A stretch of 64,000 bases of DNA from Plenodomus lindquistii (GCA_025504975.1 JANUWI010000019.1:930001-994000), one strand, 5' to 3'; counted from the first letter of the stretch, positions 1-13,100 are shown. Numbers and translations: made by a program. The notes: generated from the letters alone by a model not told the origin.

Positions 1-258
1 TTCTTCCAACCAATCCTCCACATCGCCCTCATTAACGACTAGTCCTAGGTGCTCCTTTATTGCTAAGTTAAGATTGTAAAGTACCGTTAGAGGATTATGC
101 CTACCTTCCATGTAATGCACATCTTTTTCTGTTTCCGTCCGCAGGGCACTCAATTTAGCTGCGTACTGACAGCGTCTAATGCTACGGGGGCTATAATCTA
201 GGAAACAAATACCGAAAACTTTTGCAAAGACAGGACTGGGTTGAACTATAGGTAGGCT
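1..258 (-). pseudogene. RIP-degraded gene relic running off the window edge
   Basis: The reverse strand stays open for about 86 codons from position 258 to the window start. The translation is protein-like, with stretches such as SPRSIRRCQYAAKLSAL and LYNLNLAIKEHLG. The frame is closed upstream by a TGA that could be a mutated CGA, and more TAG/TAA triplets lie just beyond it. This fits a RIP-damaged minus-strand gene that continues outside the window. I do not recognise the family. Confidence 0.35.
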
Positions 259-1425
259 TCAGACTAGTTCTCGACCACTTGTGATGATATTGTTGATTAA
301 GCTCCCTAGTTCAAGGTCTTGCTAATTCTGCGACTTAGTGTATCGCCCCACGCAATCTAATGCGTAGCTTGGAAGAAGAGTTAGCTCACGTTTGCACCTG
401 CTAAAGTGTCTAGGAAGGTAGTAGGCGGTGCCTTAGTCTCTGTAATGTCGCGCGACACAAGTGATTTAGTCAATCGTAGCTTTTTCATCGTCTGATATTA
501 GAGAGCGGTTACTGTCGATGCCTAGAGGAGCATCTAAGGGGGCAGTTATCGCGTCTCTTAACTCCGCTTGGATTGCTGAGCCTCAGAGATACCTAGATCG
601 CGAAAGAGGGCCGACTTGTGGCCCTGCTCACGTCTGTCTGTTAATATTGTAACATTAGCTGCGGTTAAACCTTGTTTACTAACTCCCTATTAACGTAGAC
701 TAAAGGCTGCCTTAAACGGGTCTTTAGTTCAGGTCTTCCTCAAACAGATACATGGCTTCGTAGAGACCTACAGCCATAGCCATTCAAGATAAGGTCTTAG
801 TAGAGGCCCCTAATGCTGCAAAAAGGCAGGCTAATCCCTTTTCCGCTTGTTAGCACCCCGTTAAACGTGTTGCAGTCCCGCCTACCACGCATCAGCATCT
901 GCTTAATTAACATCCTCTATGCCTTCTACCTTTCTATTCTATAGTCACGTCGCTTAACAGCTTAATTAAGAGCATGTTTGTCTGCGCAAGCTTGTCGCAC
1001 ATAAAGCACTACATCGGCGCCTAAAGTTGTATTAAGGTAGCTCCTTAGAAGCGTCGTTGCGACTAATACAACTAAAGGTCGCTGGAGTAGATACTGCAAT
1101 GGACACAACGGTATTGTTTAGTCTGTGCTATCTTACGAGGCTGTAGAGTTGTAGGTCTTACGTACTCATATCGAAGTCAAGGGTAGTAAGTGTTAAGGAT
1201 TGGTGGTAGGAGCGAACGCAGCAATCCACTAGGAAATACTAGTACGATACCGGTTGCGCTTAGAGCACCGGGCCAATGCATACGTATCACGGTAACATCG
1301 CACCTGCTTACGTCTAGGTCGCTATATGTAAGCTATAAGTTTAGGGACTATTCGCTGAGACAGCCTCATTGTTATAGCGTTTCAGAACTCACCACTTCTA
1401 GAAGTACTTAGAACCCTGTCCATAG
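259..1425. other. Stretch without a recognisable gene
   Basis: No convincing coding frame is visible. TAG, TAA and CTA triplets are common in all frames, which suggests moderate RIP. The missing 5' exon of the following PQ-loop gene would be expected near the right end. I could not identify it, although the region around 1220-1240 could encode the usual segment just before the first transmembrane helix. Confidence 0.4.
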
Positions 1426-2292
1426 TGTGCTGGTGCATCAACCTCCTTCCGCAGATTTGGCGTAATTACCGTAAAAAAAACACCACGGGACTCCCTATCT
1501 CTATGCTGTTCCTTTGGGCAACGTCTGGCATTCCCTTAGGGGTATACGCAATTCAGCGACAGTTCAGCATTGCTCTTATTGTACAGCCGCACTGCTTCAC
1601 CTTCTTCTGCAGTATCGGATGGACTCAGTGCTTGATATATGGATGGTGAGTGTCCGGGTCAACCGTGAAAGCCAAAACTAATTGATACAGGCGATGGCAA
1701 GTTAGTAGGGCGGTAGCTTGCTTCATTGCGACAGGCTGTGTTTTTGCCCCGGTAGAAGTGGGTCTACTTTTCGCCACCACCACCACGAACCACCTCGTAT
1801 GGCCTATAATGATTATTGGCGCACTTGCATGCAGCCTGAATCTCGCTGGGTTCCTCCCAGTTCCGTTTGAGCTTCTGAAACGCCGCGAGCGTGTTGTTGG
1901 TATCGACCTTTTGTTTCTCACCATGGATTGGTGTGGATTTCTTTTCTCGTTACTGGCTTTGGTGACCCAGAGGAAGTTTGATCTTCTTGTCGGAATCACA
2001 GCGGCTGTGTGGTGAGAGACGCCTAACAATCGCAAAGGAGAGCACTAATCGATATCACAGTTGCGCAATTGAACTCGGTATCTTAGGATCTCATGCTATC
2101 TGGATGATCCGAACGCGGAAGCTCCGCCAGCAAGCACGCTTGAGTGGTCAGAGCCTAGATGCCAGTCAAGACTATATCATCTGGGAATCCCAGGGCGTGG
2201 ACTACGGGAAGAAACTCGCGAGGCTCTGGATCCAACTCATCGACCCTGTGCGACCGGCTGTTCCGGCCGTTGCTGCCACTCCGACCACATGA
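1426..2292 (+). pseudogene. PQ-loop repeat membrane protein gene, 5' part missing
   Basis: Three exons join cleanly: 1426-1645, 1691-2011 and 2061-2292. The introns are 45 and 49 nt, with donors GTGAGTGT and GTGAGAGAC and acceptors ATACAG and TCACAG. The first exon carries the PQ-loop signature (LLPQIWRNYRKKNTTGLP). The second encodes hydrophobic helices and the third a basic cytosolic tail (IWMIRTRKLRQQAR). Fungal PQ-loop proteins (PF04193) are multi-pass transporters or sensors, many of them in the vacuolar membrane. The acceptor-like CATAG just before 1426 implies at least one upstream exon that I cannot find, so the gene is either truncated or has a 5' exon destroyed by RIP. The 3' three quarters show no stop or frameshift. 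Family membership is solid; whether it is functional is not. Confidence 0.7.
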
Positions 2293-2579
2293 ACTACACA
2301 CCGCAGGACACCCTACGATCCGTCAACCTCTGGATGATGTGATCATGACCGAATCTTCAGTGCCATTAACAGGTGCAACTCATTTTGATGTGATCGTCAA
2401 GGCGGATGGAAACGAAGTTTCTTAGCAGAGCATAGATCCCTATCGTCTGTATGTATTCACACACGCTACATGAATTTTGTCACATCTGTAACAGTCTTGT
2501 TAGTCTACACCCATCTTGTCGCTTCATCTTTACAAATCTGTCCCTTCACCTTCTGTTCGCAAAATGGAATACTTTAGAG

Positions 2580-2978
2580 TTAAGAGTCTACCCGGTTTTT
2601 CGCGCATAGGATGGGCCTGACAATACTTCACTCATCTGGGTAGTATACTTTGGTTTCGTATCGAAATCGTTTCGGATTAGCCCTCACCAGACGTTTTTCA
2701 CGATGAAGCCTACTTAGCAGCAAACCCTCGTGATGCTTCCAGATAATGGCCTTGTCTGCTAGGGCTCTGGTACCCAGTTCTCCTAAGTCTTCTTTGAAGA
2801 ACAAAGGACTTGCAGGTGTTGCTTGATCTCCGATGACAATCTGGTGTTACTCCACTGACAGTTCATACGCTTTCAGAAACGTCTTTTCGATCTTTGCGCT
2901 TTCTTTGAAAGCATACTCATAAGCTAGGCACTCTACTTCCTAGGGCCTACTGGGGTCAGGCAATGCATCGAAGAAACA
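2580..2978 (-). pseudogene. RIP-killed relic of an unrecognised gene
   Basis: One reverse-strand frame gives about 133 codons of plausible protein (e.g. HQIVIGDQATPASPLFF, ADKAIIWKHHEG, NPKRFRYETKVYYPDE). It is broken by three internal stops at 2940-2942 (TAG), 2847-2849 (TAA) and 2628-2630 (TGA), and ends at a TAA at 2580-2582. All four stops are in the same frame. The first two are explained by CAG/CAA to TAG/TAA, the RIP transition. I do not recognise the protein family. Confidence 0.4.
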
Positions 2979-3852
2979 AGGGGCAATTAACAGAGATCTC
3001 GCGAGACTCCACTAACACGGTAGATCTGGCAGACAAAGGACCGGCGTGTAATTAAGAGATACAATCCTTTCTGTTTGCCGTGGTTGTTGCTGACAGCGCG
3101 TCTGTCCTTGATAGAACAATTAGCTGGTGCGGCTCCAGCTGCGGCTGAGAGGTCGCATCTATCATGCTCGACATACGCTTAAGTAGCACCATTAGAGAGC
3201 AGAACGTGGTGAAATATTGAAATGTCGAGAGCTAACGGTTTATAGCCGCTTAGGACATGGGTTACAGTGTACGCAAAGCCTACTCAGTCACCGACACTCC
3301 CCTCACTACTAACATATGTCAAAGATGACGAGCCTGCATTCCTGGAGTGTAGAGTATTTGGACAATCTATACTGGCTACTTCATTAAGTCGTTGTTGATG
3401 CAATAGTTGTCAGGGGACGCGATGCACACAGTAGCTATGCTACCAAATGGACGAGAGCAATTAACAATTGCTACTGTTGACCACGAACAACGGGGTACTC
3501 AGGTTCGAGCCTTGATGACGGCCTAGTATTATTCGGGCGCTAGTGAGAACGATCTGTGGTAGCCTGAGACCACCTGTGATAAGCGCTTGGTCAACAGCTT
3601 GTGACTGACCTCTCACCAACGATGACACCTCCTGGCAAGACGCTACGTAATCATATGCAGGAAACTGAGCATCCGGAGTAGAATCCCCTTGGAACATTAG
3701 CTGCGAGGAGTCTCGGTTAGCCTCCTGTTTCATCAAGGGTTCTTTCCTAGAGGTAGCTGAGGGGTATCTCCCTCAAGAGACAACGTGTCCCATAAGTCTT
3801 CTCTTCTTTCATGCGAGCGTGGTCTCGGAGCACCTTTGATCCATTCTATCTC
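2979..3852. other. No gene recognised; holds a dispersed repeat copy
   Basis: A 91-codon minus-strand frame (3461-3736) is open but has no recognisable domain. Part of it is related at the DNA level to 6030-6095. The remainder shows nothing I can support. The stretch also serves as the upstream region of the P450 gene. Confidence 0.35.
3541..3606 (-). repeat. Dispersed repeat, copy 1 (copy 2 at 6030-6095, plus strand)
   Basis: The reverse strand of 3564-3582 matches 6059-6077 exactly over 19 bases, and similarity continues on both sides for roughly 65 bases. Both copies translate to a related peptide (ALITGGLRLPQ and SVITGGLRSPQ), so they may be two remnants of one old coding repeat. Confidence 0.5.
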
Positions 3853-5444
3853 ATGTCTCACTACAGTCTTATGCTTCAGACTTATGTCTGGCTCATTCTT
3901 GTTTCATGTATCTACGAACGAGTATGCTATATACTCTCCTCACCTCTGGCTGGAATACCCAAAGCTCACGTATCGAGTTCATTGTCAGGTTTGTGGATAC
4001 TGGTCCAACGTTTCAGAGGCCCCTGGAATAAGCCTAAGGTCCTTTCCGATGCACATGAACGCTTGGGGCCTATCGTTCGAATAGGCCCCTCTGAGATAAG
4101 CGTCTCAAGCTTAGATGAGACCGTCCGCAGGTTCCACCTCGGAAAGGTAGAGAAAGCACCTTGGTACCTCCCATTTGCGAACCATGGGTACGAGCATGCG
4201 AAGTGTCAATGTGGATGGTACGTTAGTTGTTTGCCCAGATGTGTGAATGCTATGTCGAGCCTCGATAGCAAGTCGCACTCCCTGAGACGACGACAGACCG
4301 CCGTCGTCTACTCAAAAGCTTCCATCGAAACATCCTCACGGCTTTCTCTGATCATGACTGTCGTCTTGCAAGACCGATTTCTACCTCAGCTGAAGCGCCC
4401 AGTACTTGATATACTTCCTCTCGCGTTCGCTGTTGGCATGGACGTTGTCACTGCATACATATTTGGCCTAGAAGTCGCACCGAACTTCACCAACAACCCC
4501 GAATTGCGCCTGGACTGGCTACGCATGGACCTGTCCTCCCTTTCCTCAGGCGATATGTTCTGGGCTCAGGAATTGCCTCGAGTATGGGCTTTGTTTGGGA
4601 GGAACCGCGGCCAGCGTCGTATCGCGACCGTGCAGCTCCGCGATTGGTGTCTACAACTATGCGATCAAGCTGAATCCGTGGTACTTAGTGGAAGAAGGGG
4701 AGCGGATTCGGAGCACTTCCCCACTGTGTATCATCACTTGCGATCACGTGGAAAGCTCTCTCGATTGGAAATAGCCAGCGAGTTGCTTGACCACCTCAAG
4801 GCGACCAGTGATGTCTTTGCCATCACGCTGGCAAAGGCACTGTACGAGCTGTCAAGAAACGCAGAGTCGCAGACGCAAATGAGGCTTGAGCTCACTAGTC
4901 TCTCAGACCCTGCGTCCATCAAAAGTGGGTCGCTGTTGACCAGTACAAGTCTTGCGAGTCTACGCTGGCTAGACAGTATCGTGAAGGAAGCGCTACGGTT
5001 TCGACCGACATTGCCTGATGGACAGCCAAGGATCACCTTGAGACAATCTACGCAACTCGTGGGTTTCCATATTCCAGCAGGGATACGGGTCAGTACCTAT
5101 CACCACCTTACGCATCGTTCAGAAATCACGTTTCCGGCAGCGTCCGAGTGGAGACCAGAGCGCTGGATGCCTGGCAAGGACAAGAAAGCGCTACTATTGG
5201 CTTCTGGGATAGGTCCCCGTTCATGTCTCGGGAGGCATTTAGCTGAACAGCGTGCGTGCGAAGAAGAGTGGATATTTACGAGGCATACTGACTCGGTACA
5301 GTACTAAAGCAGACCCTCGCTGTTGTCTACTTGCATTACACGACCCGTACAGAAGGCACCTCTACTTGGCTCGATGGAGGAAGGGTTGTCACTTCGAAGG
5401 ACTCCTTATGGCTAGCATTTGACCAAGCGCCTGAGAGGTACTAA
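3853..5444 (+). CDS. Cytochrome P450 monooxygenase
   Basis: Two exons are supported: 3853-5251 and 5302-5444, separated by a 50-nt intron (donor GTGCGTGC, branch ACTGAC, acceptor GTACAG). The spliced product is about 513 residues, a normal fungal P450 length. An N-terminal hydrophobic anchor is followed by the hinge HERLGPIVRIGPSEISV, the K-helix ExxR (EALR, around 4988), a PERW segment (PERWMPG) and the heme loop SGIGPRSCLGRHLAEQ. The second exon adds the expected C-terminal beta region (TLAVVYLHY). Oddities: the conserved heme-loop Phe is Ser here, and the I-helix reads ATSDVFA rather than AGxDT. A 45-nt GT..AG segment near 4219 could be a further in-frame intron. The start was taken as the ATG just before the anchor; an in-frame ATG lies at 3811. 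It resembles secondary-metabolism P450s acting in the ER membrane. The substrate is unknown. Confidence 0.8.
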
Positions 5445-6417
5445 CCTTCTTCGAGGAAACTGGGTGAGTTTACGTAACTAGGTAACTTTGCCGTTTCTCG
5501 ACGTTCGTAGCATACAACTGCAAGCGCTCCGCATGTGAAGCTCCCCTCCAATCTGCGATCTCCTCGCCAAGCGTTTCGAGAGGTGCTGGCATGCTAGCTG
5601 TGTGTGTACGCAGGGAACAGGTTGAAGATAGCTTACGAATAAGTTGCAACACAGTTACAATCTTATACTGTACAGACAGCTCTAGCGAAGAAGTACTGGC
5701 AGCCTGGACTCGTAAGCTTTCGATAGCTTGGGAGAAGCGGAAGCAGCGGGGCTACACTCGTAGGGAACCGACTGCTACGGTGGAGGGAAAGGCATGCTCT
5801 GATTGAAATCTAGGAAATAGTGTGCTTTCAGCAAGAACAACCTGAGTTGAGCCTGCCAACTTACTCACATGGGTTAATTTTGCTGTCGCTTTCGCAATTT
5901 CCTAGTATCCTATTCGTCGACCAATACAAGAGCTCGCAGTACATGTCCCCACTGCATCACGTTCCCGTCATCTCGTTACATGCGCAGGTTACCGTATTAT
6001 CCCATCTTGGAGGTGAAGTTGCTGTTCAAGACTTGGTCACAAGTTCTCGATCATAGTGTTATCACAGGTGGTCTCAGATCACCCCAAATGGTTCATGTCG
6101 GTCCCTTACATACCGAACGACCTAATCAATCAGCCAGCAGACATACTGCAAGCATTCCACACATAAATGCCGCAATCTTGTCGTCTATTACACACGTGTG
6201 GAGCAAGGGGAGCGACGGCGATCACTCAAGCTTTCCGCGATCTGCAGCTCGTGTCTCAAGCGGCTATACCAGTACACCGCTAGCTCTCGACATCCAATAC
6301 ACCCGCCGCATGCTGCAGTCTGAGCAAGTCAGTCGAACGTGGATCGAACACGATGACTGCGAGGTCGCAACCGCCCCTGCACCCGCGCCAGCCTTCTGTT
6401 CATACGAAGGAAAGGCG
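5445..6417. other. No gene recognised
   Basis: Several short frames exist on both strands, but none has recognisable domains. It contains the second copy of the dispersed repeat at 6030-6095. The plus frame leading into the MADS-like relic is open from 5980 but reads as low-information sequence before about 6400. Confidence 0.35.
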
Positions 6418-6626
6418 CGCCGCCAACAACAACTACGGGAAGGTTATCAGACACTGAACGGTAACCTGTCCAAGTTTTGAGCCAATCACGACGTAGAAAT
6501 CTACTTCCTCGCACGTCGCAATGGTCGCTACAATGGCTTCGTGTCTATAGACGACACAGGGCTGCCTTGGTCGCCGCCAGATCGAGAAGCTCTCGTACGC
6601 ATGATACCCTCTCTGCACGCAAAGTG
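6418..6626 (+). pseudogene. Possible MADS/SRF-like transcription factor relic
   Basis: The plus frame reads RRQQQLREGYQTLNGNLSKF, a TGA, then ANHDVEIYFLARRNGRYNG and LPWSPPDREALVRMIPSL before closing. A basic helix followed by a DVxIYFLxRxNGRY strand and a W-PP segment is typical of small fungal SRF/MADS-like proteins. The internal TGA at 6478-6480 and the stops soon after mark it as broken, unless the TGA lies in an intron. Recognition rests on pattern memory of a divergent family, so this is tentative. Confidence 0.35.
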
Positions 6627-7152
6627 ACGCTGACTGCGCCCAGCACAAGTTGTACCCTCCTTCAGCGTTCAATTCGCCACCGACACATACTCGAGGCCGT
6701 GAGCGGGAAAGACAAGTCTGACTTCGCGTATGGGTAGTGATGAGCCAAGCATGACCCAAACTCAAGATCATGCAAGGGAAAGACGACTGTAATGTCTCAC
6801 GTGGGGGTAAGAGAAGTCAGGTATACGGATGGATACTCAACACCTCGTAGTGCTGGTAAGGCCCAAACATGTCTCTTGCTCAAAGCAGAGCTTGGTGAGA
6901 GTAGCTTTGAACGCTCACACGTCACGTGTGGTGCTGATATCTCGACTTCATGACGTTAGCTCGTATGCTACCAACTTAGCTTCTTGAAGTGAAAGGTGTG
7001 TGCCGTATGAGTCAATTAATTAACGTCTATCCACGCGTAACGGAACAACCGCTGTAACGGAACAACATCCTCTTCTTTGTTACCTAGAAGGTGCCAACGC
7101 GATCGCATAAGAGTATATGCATAGTGCACTGGTAATGCGCTTTATCCTTTAC
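6627..7152. other. No gene recognised
   Basis: Short frames only. This is the region downstream of the giant minus-strand gene and probably contains its 3' end signals. I see no specific element. Confidence 0.3.
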
Positions 7153-10100
7153 CTACACGTTCCTTGCGAAATCCGCTTCCTCCAATCTCCCACCACTGAG
7201 AAGCTTACCCAGATGCGTCTTTTCTACACCTTCACCCTCACGACGGATCTGCATGAGTAAAGCACGCAGGAAAGGCACCGGTGACTGTTTCAAACCCCAC
7301 TTGCCGGCTGGGGGTATCACGAAGCGGTCCGCATAGACTTGTTGCCCAGGCTCCACCTTTGAGGTTCGAAGCAATCCAAGAAAGTCGCATAACTCATTGT
7401 ACTCTGCGAGAGAGCGGATATACAGGCTCCCGGCGAAAAGGTTCAGCTGCGTGGTCAAACTGCGCGAGACAGAGTTTGGTGTGAAACCACGGCCAACGTT
7501 GTAAAGCATTAACTGATTGAGAGATGCAAAGCCTCTATTTGAGCGTGGAGCGAAGAGGTGCAACGTGACTTTACTCGTTCTTTGAATGGTTGGTAGTAAC
7601 TTGTTAGCTTCGAACGGCGAGATAATAACAGCCCGTTGAGTGGTACCCGCGTGAACCAGGCTTGCAATGGTAAGAATGAATTGAACAGGTCGCTGGTATG
7701 AATCCGAGACGAAGTTAGCACGTGATAAACCTAGAGGTATCTCTACGGTGCGCATAAAGTCTGCAGTAACAAGTAGATCCGTAGGGAAAGACGGCTACTG
7801 TTGTAGATTAAACAGCCTAGCAGCACTAGTACAGCGCAAGGCTTTAAACACTAACTTAAATGTCGTAGAATTTCCTGCGATATGTCCATGTTATACTAGA
7901 TACACAAAATCAGCATGTAGAATATATATTTCAGCTTTTATCTTTAGTAGTCGCTCAACTTACCGCTCTTCTTTAATCTCTAGTGCAAGCTTGCGCTCTG
8001 ATTCTTTGCTTAGCGCGGCAGATCTAAAAGTAAAAGCTTTAAAGTCGCAGCACTGTAAGATAATCTTAGCAATATCTTTATTAGATAAGTCCTAACTAAC
8101 AGGCTGCGAAGGCGGGTTGTAGTCCCTGCCCTAGAGCTTATAGCAAGTCTCTAGACTTTAAGCCTTATTTTCTAAAAATGCTTCTGCCTAGCTTTTAGTA
8201 GTGTTTACACTGTTTAAAAAATGCTTATACTTTTTAAAGCGTTCGCCCTAGACTGCCTACAGCGGCATAGATTGCTTAAGGTCTTGCTAGGTTTCTAAAA
8301 TGCTCTAGCATATAATATTATACACTGTAATTAGATTATATATAGACTTAGTAGTAAGCTTTTAAATCTTAGGCGCAATCTTTTTAGAAATAAAAAACGT
8401 AATAGATTATCTATAGCCTAGCTTTTATAAACGTATACACGCTTAAATTAACCTATCTTTAGTTAATTAAGCTCTAAGTATAATAATAGCTTAGTAGTTT
8501 TATAGAAGCTTTAGATTTATGCCTTATATGTATAATTTATCTAGATAGATAATATATATATCTAATTTTTTTATATAGAATAAAGTCTAGAATAACTTAA
8601 TACAATTAGTATAATCTAGTACTAATAGTTATTTATTTTTAAAGTATATAATAGCTTTAATATTACTATTACATATTAATAGCTAGGCTTTTATAACTTT
8701 TTAATTATTAAGTTTAAAAATTAAAGCACTATAATTAAAAATAACTTAAATATCTAATTTAAACCTCTAAATAATAGTAAGTAGGTATTTACTATTACTA
8801 ATAGTACTATTAGTATATAAAAAGAGATGTTTAACTAATATTTTATTCTATAGTAGATAAACTAAAACTTACGCATTTGTATAGCTCTAGCTTAGTAGGT
8901 TAAAATGCTTTATATTAAGTAGTAAAAAAGGTAAAGTATTATTAGTTCCTAAAAATCTAGTTATTAGATGCGTTTTAGACGCACTAAAGTCCTAGCTAGA
9001 GGCGCTAAGCTTCTATAGAAACTGCTTACACTGCTTAGAAAACATAAAATATGTAAAGTAATAGTTAACCGCATTTTTAGAATACTGTAGTGTAGGAAAC
9101 ACCTCTATTATACATTAATACTAGTTTTAAATACTAACTCTAGAGAGTAATTAAAACGCTGCTAGTAAGCTAGAAGATACTATATACATAAATTCTTTAT
9201 AATAAATATTAGACTAATCTAAGTTAAAGATATAGATTAAAGTGTTAAATAGTTACTTGTCTAACAGTTCTCTATAGTAATAGCTTAGAAAAGTAAGTAT
9301 TAATACAACGTTACTATAGCTAAATTTACTGCAAGAACTAGGCGAGTTTTTTAACTAATAAAGTACTACTAAACTAGTGCTAGGCATACAGGTTGCATCT
9401 AGGCCGTAATTAACGCGCTAACGTTTTAAACTAAACATGTCGCGTTAGCTCTGTCTCTAATAGATTTCTTCTCTACGTAAAAATATACCTTAGTGTAAAC
9501 TAAAGCACTCTACTAGTAATTAGTCCTCGTGCTAAAAGGAGCAGAAGCTTAGTAGCTTTAGACTAGAAGTTACTTTTTTCTACTGCGTCTATATCTTTTA
9601 CTTCTAACTAGAGCTGTGTAATATAGCGAAGTATTACCACTCGCGTCCTATCTAGTTAAGTGTAGATAGGTAAGTTAGAGAGACCCCTATTAACAATATG
9701 TTAAGCTAGATCCTCTAGCAATTAATTAGCTGCATCGTTTCGCAGAAGACAGACCTAAAGAAACTTTCTATTACTAACATCCTGTATGTTAATAGCTTCT
9801 AGCAGGCATTCCTAAATCTCTATAGCAAAACCCAGCAACACTGCTAAAATCTTTTAGATAACTGTCTATTATTCTAGGGCGTAGTCAATAGACTCTTAGA
9901 AGCCTATAGTGTAGATAAGCTTAAACTTAACACTTAGATTCTTATCTACTTTGTTAATAATATCGCATGTCGCACTGTCAAAGTATTCCTACGTAGCTAG
10001 CATTAATCGTGCAAGTTCACGCTTATCCGTAAGCACAGATTTAATACCTATTAACTTAAAAGAAAGGATATGTTTAAGTTAAATTAGGAGCACGCCACAA

Positions 10101-13100
10101 TTCTTAACGCACTCCTCGTATATCCTGCGAACATTCTCAACGTCTGTGGAGCTCAGTCTCAGGTTCCGCGAAAATGGCATGTAGTAGATGCGACAGTTCA
10201 GAAGGCCACTAAGTTTAGAGAGAAGCATCTAGAGCATTTGCTGGCTTTGTGCCTTGGCCACAATAACTCTAACAAGCCTAGCGATCAACGCAATTAGCAG
10301 GTGCAATTAGAACTCTAATAACAGATGAGTGAACTTACTTCTTCCTATTAGTGAAGTAGGCTACCAGTATTGGGACGATCGTGCTACTCTTCCCACCACC
10401 CATCAGCAGTTGCAGCACAGCATTGTCACCATTCTTTGGCGATCGCATGTGGCTTGCAATGAACTCTTGTTCCTTGCGGACCATGATGCCACTCTCGGCT
10501 TCTAGTAAGAGCGTTTCCGGGAATTGCAATGGATCCCAGTTGCTGTGACCAACGTGACGTAGTTCTTCACAGAGATCGATTGGCTTATCGGACAACGCCA
10601 CTAAGCGCGCTGCGCGATGAAGATGGGTGATAGCCACGCCGTAATTGATGATAATCGACTTCCACGCATCGGATAGCGACTCGAAGCGGTCACGATGTAA
10701 CTGTGGAGATATCCGGATGGAGTGGTTGGTACTCAGTCCAATGCGGTCACTGAACAAGCTACTGTCATTCACACATTTCGTTAGGACGTGATTGAATCTG
10801 TCGAAGAAGATTTTGGAATCATAGAGATACTTCTGGAGTAGCGCTGGAAAGTCAGCTGCGACGTTACGCGGTTCTGGGCCGCTATCAACTTGCTCGCTGA
10901 GAGCGGCGCAGCTAGCACGCAACTGCTCCACATAGTGATGATGAGTTCTTGACGTAGCCAAGTGTTGGAGACTGCGACAAAGTTGTTCTAGTCTGTCTTG
11001 GTTACTTGAGCCATTTGCAGGCATGGATTGGGGCGTAATTGGTGTTTCCGGCTCGCAAGGTGCCTCGAGTGAAGTGATGTACGGTGGCGCTGCCGCAAAG
11101 ACTTCTTCTTGCGTGAATTTTCGAAGATGAAGATCCAGATTTTCCTTCTTTATAGGCATCGAAAGATGGTAGTGTGTTTGATTGACTGGCGAAACTGTAT
11201 GACGTGCACACAGCGTTGATACTTGGTCAAGATACTGGGAAAATTCGAGATTATCGTACCAGTCATCACACTTGTTCGTGATACTCTTCATTGCGGCTGT
11301 AACGTGAACGTATACGTTTATACCCGTGGAAGTCGGCGGCGAAGGCCTTCGAACTGGCCATTGCTGCTGCAACGCAACCATGAAAGATCGAATGGCAGTG
11401 TTCTGGCCGTTGTCGAACACAGATCTGATCCTGTTGATGTGCTGTTGTTCTGTCTCGTGATATTGTCTCGGAAGGTTAGATTCTGCGGAGTCATCGAATG
11501 AGGACGTCTCCCGTTGGATAATGCTTTGGATTTCGGCGCGCTGCCATGTATTGCCAGCAGCTAATTTGAAAACTAGTGCAGATAGTGGATGTATCGTAGC
11601 ATACTCGAGGTCCTTGTACAGTACAGCCAGGACCTAAATAACGTTCATGTCGGCCGTTTCTGCGTAAGCCATTATCAACAACCATACTAGAAAGTCAAAA
11701 GCGCTAATATTTCTCCTTTCTGTCGCCAGAATATGATGGAGACTACACCATATCTTTCTAAAGAGCGTTAGAGCATCCCCTAACCATTTTGAATCATATC
11801 GTAGACTTGACGTCACAAAAGCGCTTCCAACACCCTCAATAGTGCTGTTAGAGAAACGCGCACCGAGTACGTCCTTAAAGTTTCAGATTAATGTGTGTAG
11901 GGTAAATCTCTCGCGTAAAACCAAGGTAGCAGCGATAGTAGCTCTTTCACTTCGCTCAAATTGTCGTTGCGTGTCTCGAGCAATGTATCTCTCATTCTAG
12001 TGAGCAGTAAATAGCTCAGCGTCAAATCCAGCAACGTAGAAGGTTGTCGTTCTAACCAGATTGCGCCAGTCAAGAATAGAGTCTAAAAACTGTTAGTACT
12101 TGCAATAATACTTTTAGCTTTCCAACTACATCCACTATTAACGTACCTAACGAGAGGCGTTTCCGAGCATCCTAAATAAAGGCAAAAACATCATATGCGG
12201 GATAGAACACCTGCATCTTAGATACATAATCAAAGATCCGGTCTACCAATATACGAAACTAAAGGTGCTAAGAAAGCGCGGGAAAGCTGTTCTTCCACAA
12301 GACTTGTTACATAACCTTCTCGTACTTAGAATAGAAAGACCTTCTCGTAGAAAGGGCTGCTATTTGTTCCAACAGCTCAACATTTCTATAGGTAAAAAGA
12401 TCAAACAACTGCACCGCGGCAGATCGCAGGATCTAAAGCGCTGCCTCAGTGCCAGTCACTTTAGTAAAAGGGTCCGGAAGACAGCTAGAGGTAAAAGCGT
12501 GTAGGTAGAACATCAACAGCTTAGCCTCTAGGTCTCCACTGTCAGTAATACGCCCTAGAACTTCGTCGAGGTTGTACGCATACACTTTCGTCACGTTATC
12601 TTTACTAATTTCGACTGTAACATAACCACTGCTAGACGTTTGCGCATACCTAATAGACGATGCACCAAACTTCCGTAGTACCGGGATCAGTATCGTACGC
12701 TCTAACTGTTCCCTCTTCAGTACAAGCTTACTGTTCAGACCAGTCAAGGTACCAATATTCTATTAGCTATGGATCATCATCCCACAGAATTAGCGCGAGT
12801 AGATCACATCAGAATTGCGATCAATAAAGAAGCCGAGTTGGAGTCGTAGAAAATAAACGTCAACAATCGCGGTCGTAGTATTCAACACAACATAACGTGC
12901 TGCGCTTCTTCAATTAACTAAACAATTTTTAACAGGACCCTAGCCGAGGCACTATTCAGACTAACTAGCACATTCAGTCCTTTTACTAGTCGCCAATCCT
13001 TAGTTCGGGTGTCGTGCTTTAGGCGCTAGCAATCAAGATCAGTAATCTAGGGAGACTGCCAGGCCTAAAACACTACTTCATTGGTAGTATAATCATACCA

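Noticed and set aside
3495..3530. tRNA T-loop-like GGTTCGAGCC
   Set aside because: No matching acceptor stem, anticodon arm or D-arm could be folded around it.
7760..10231. AT-rich stretch as a transposon insertion splitting the giant gene
   Set aside because: Family protein sequence can be followed into it from both edges, and landmark spacing equals that of an uninterrupted gene, so it is mutated gene sequence.
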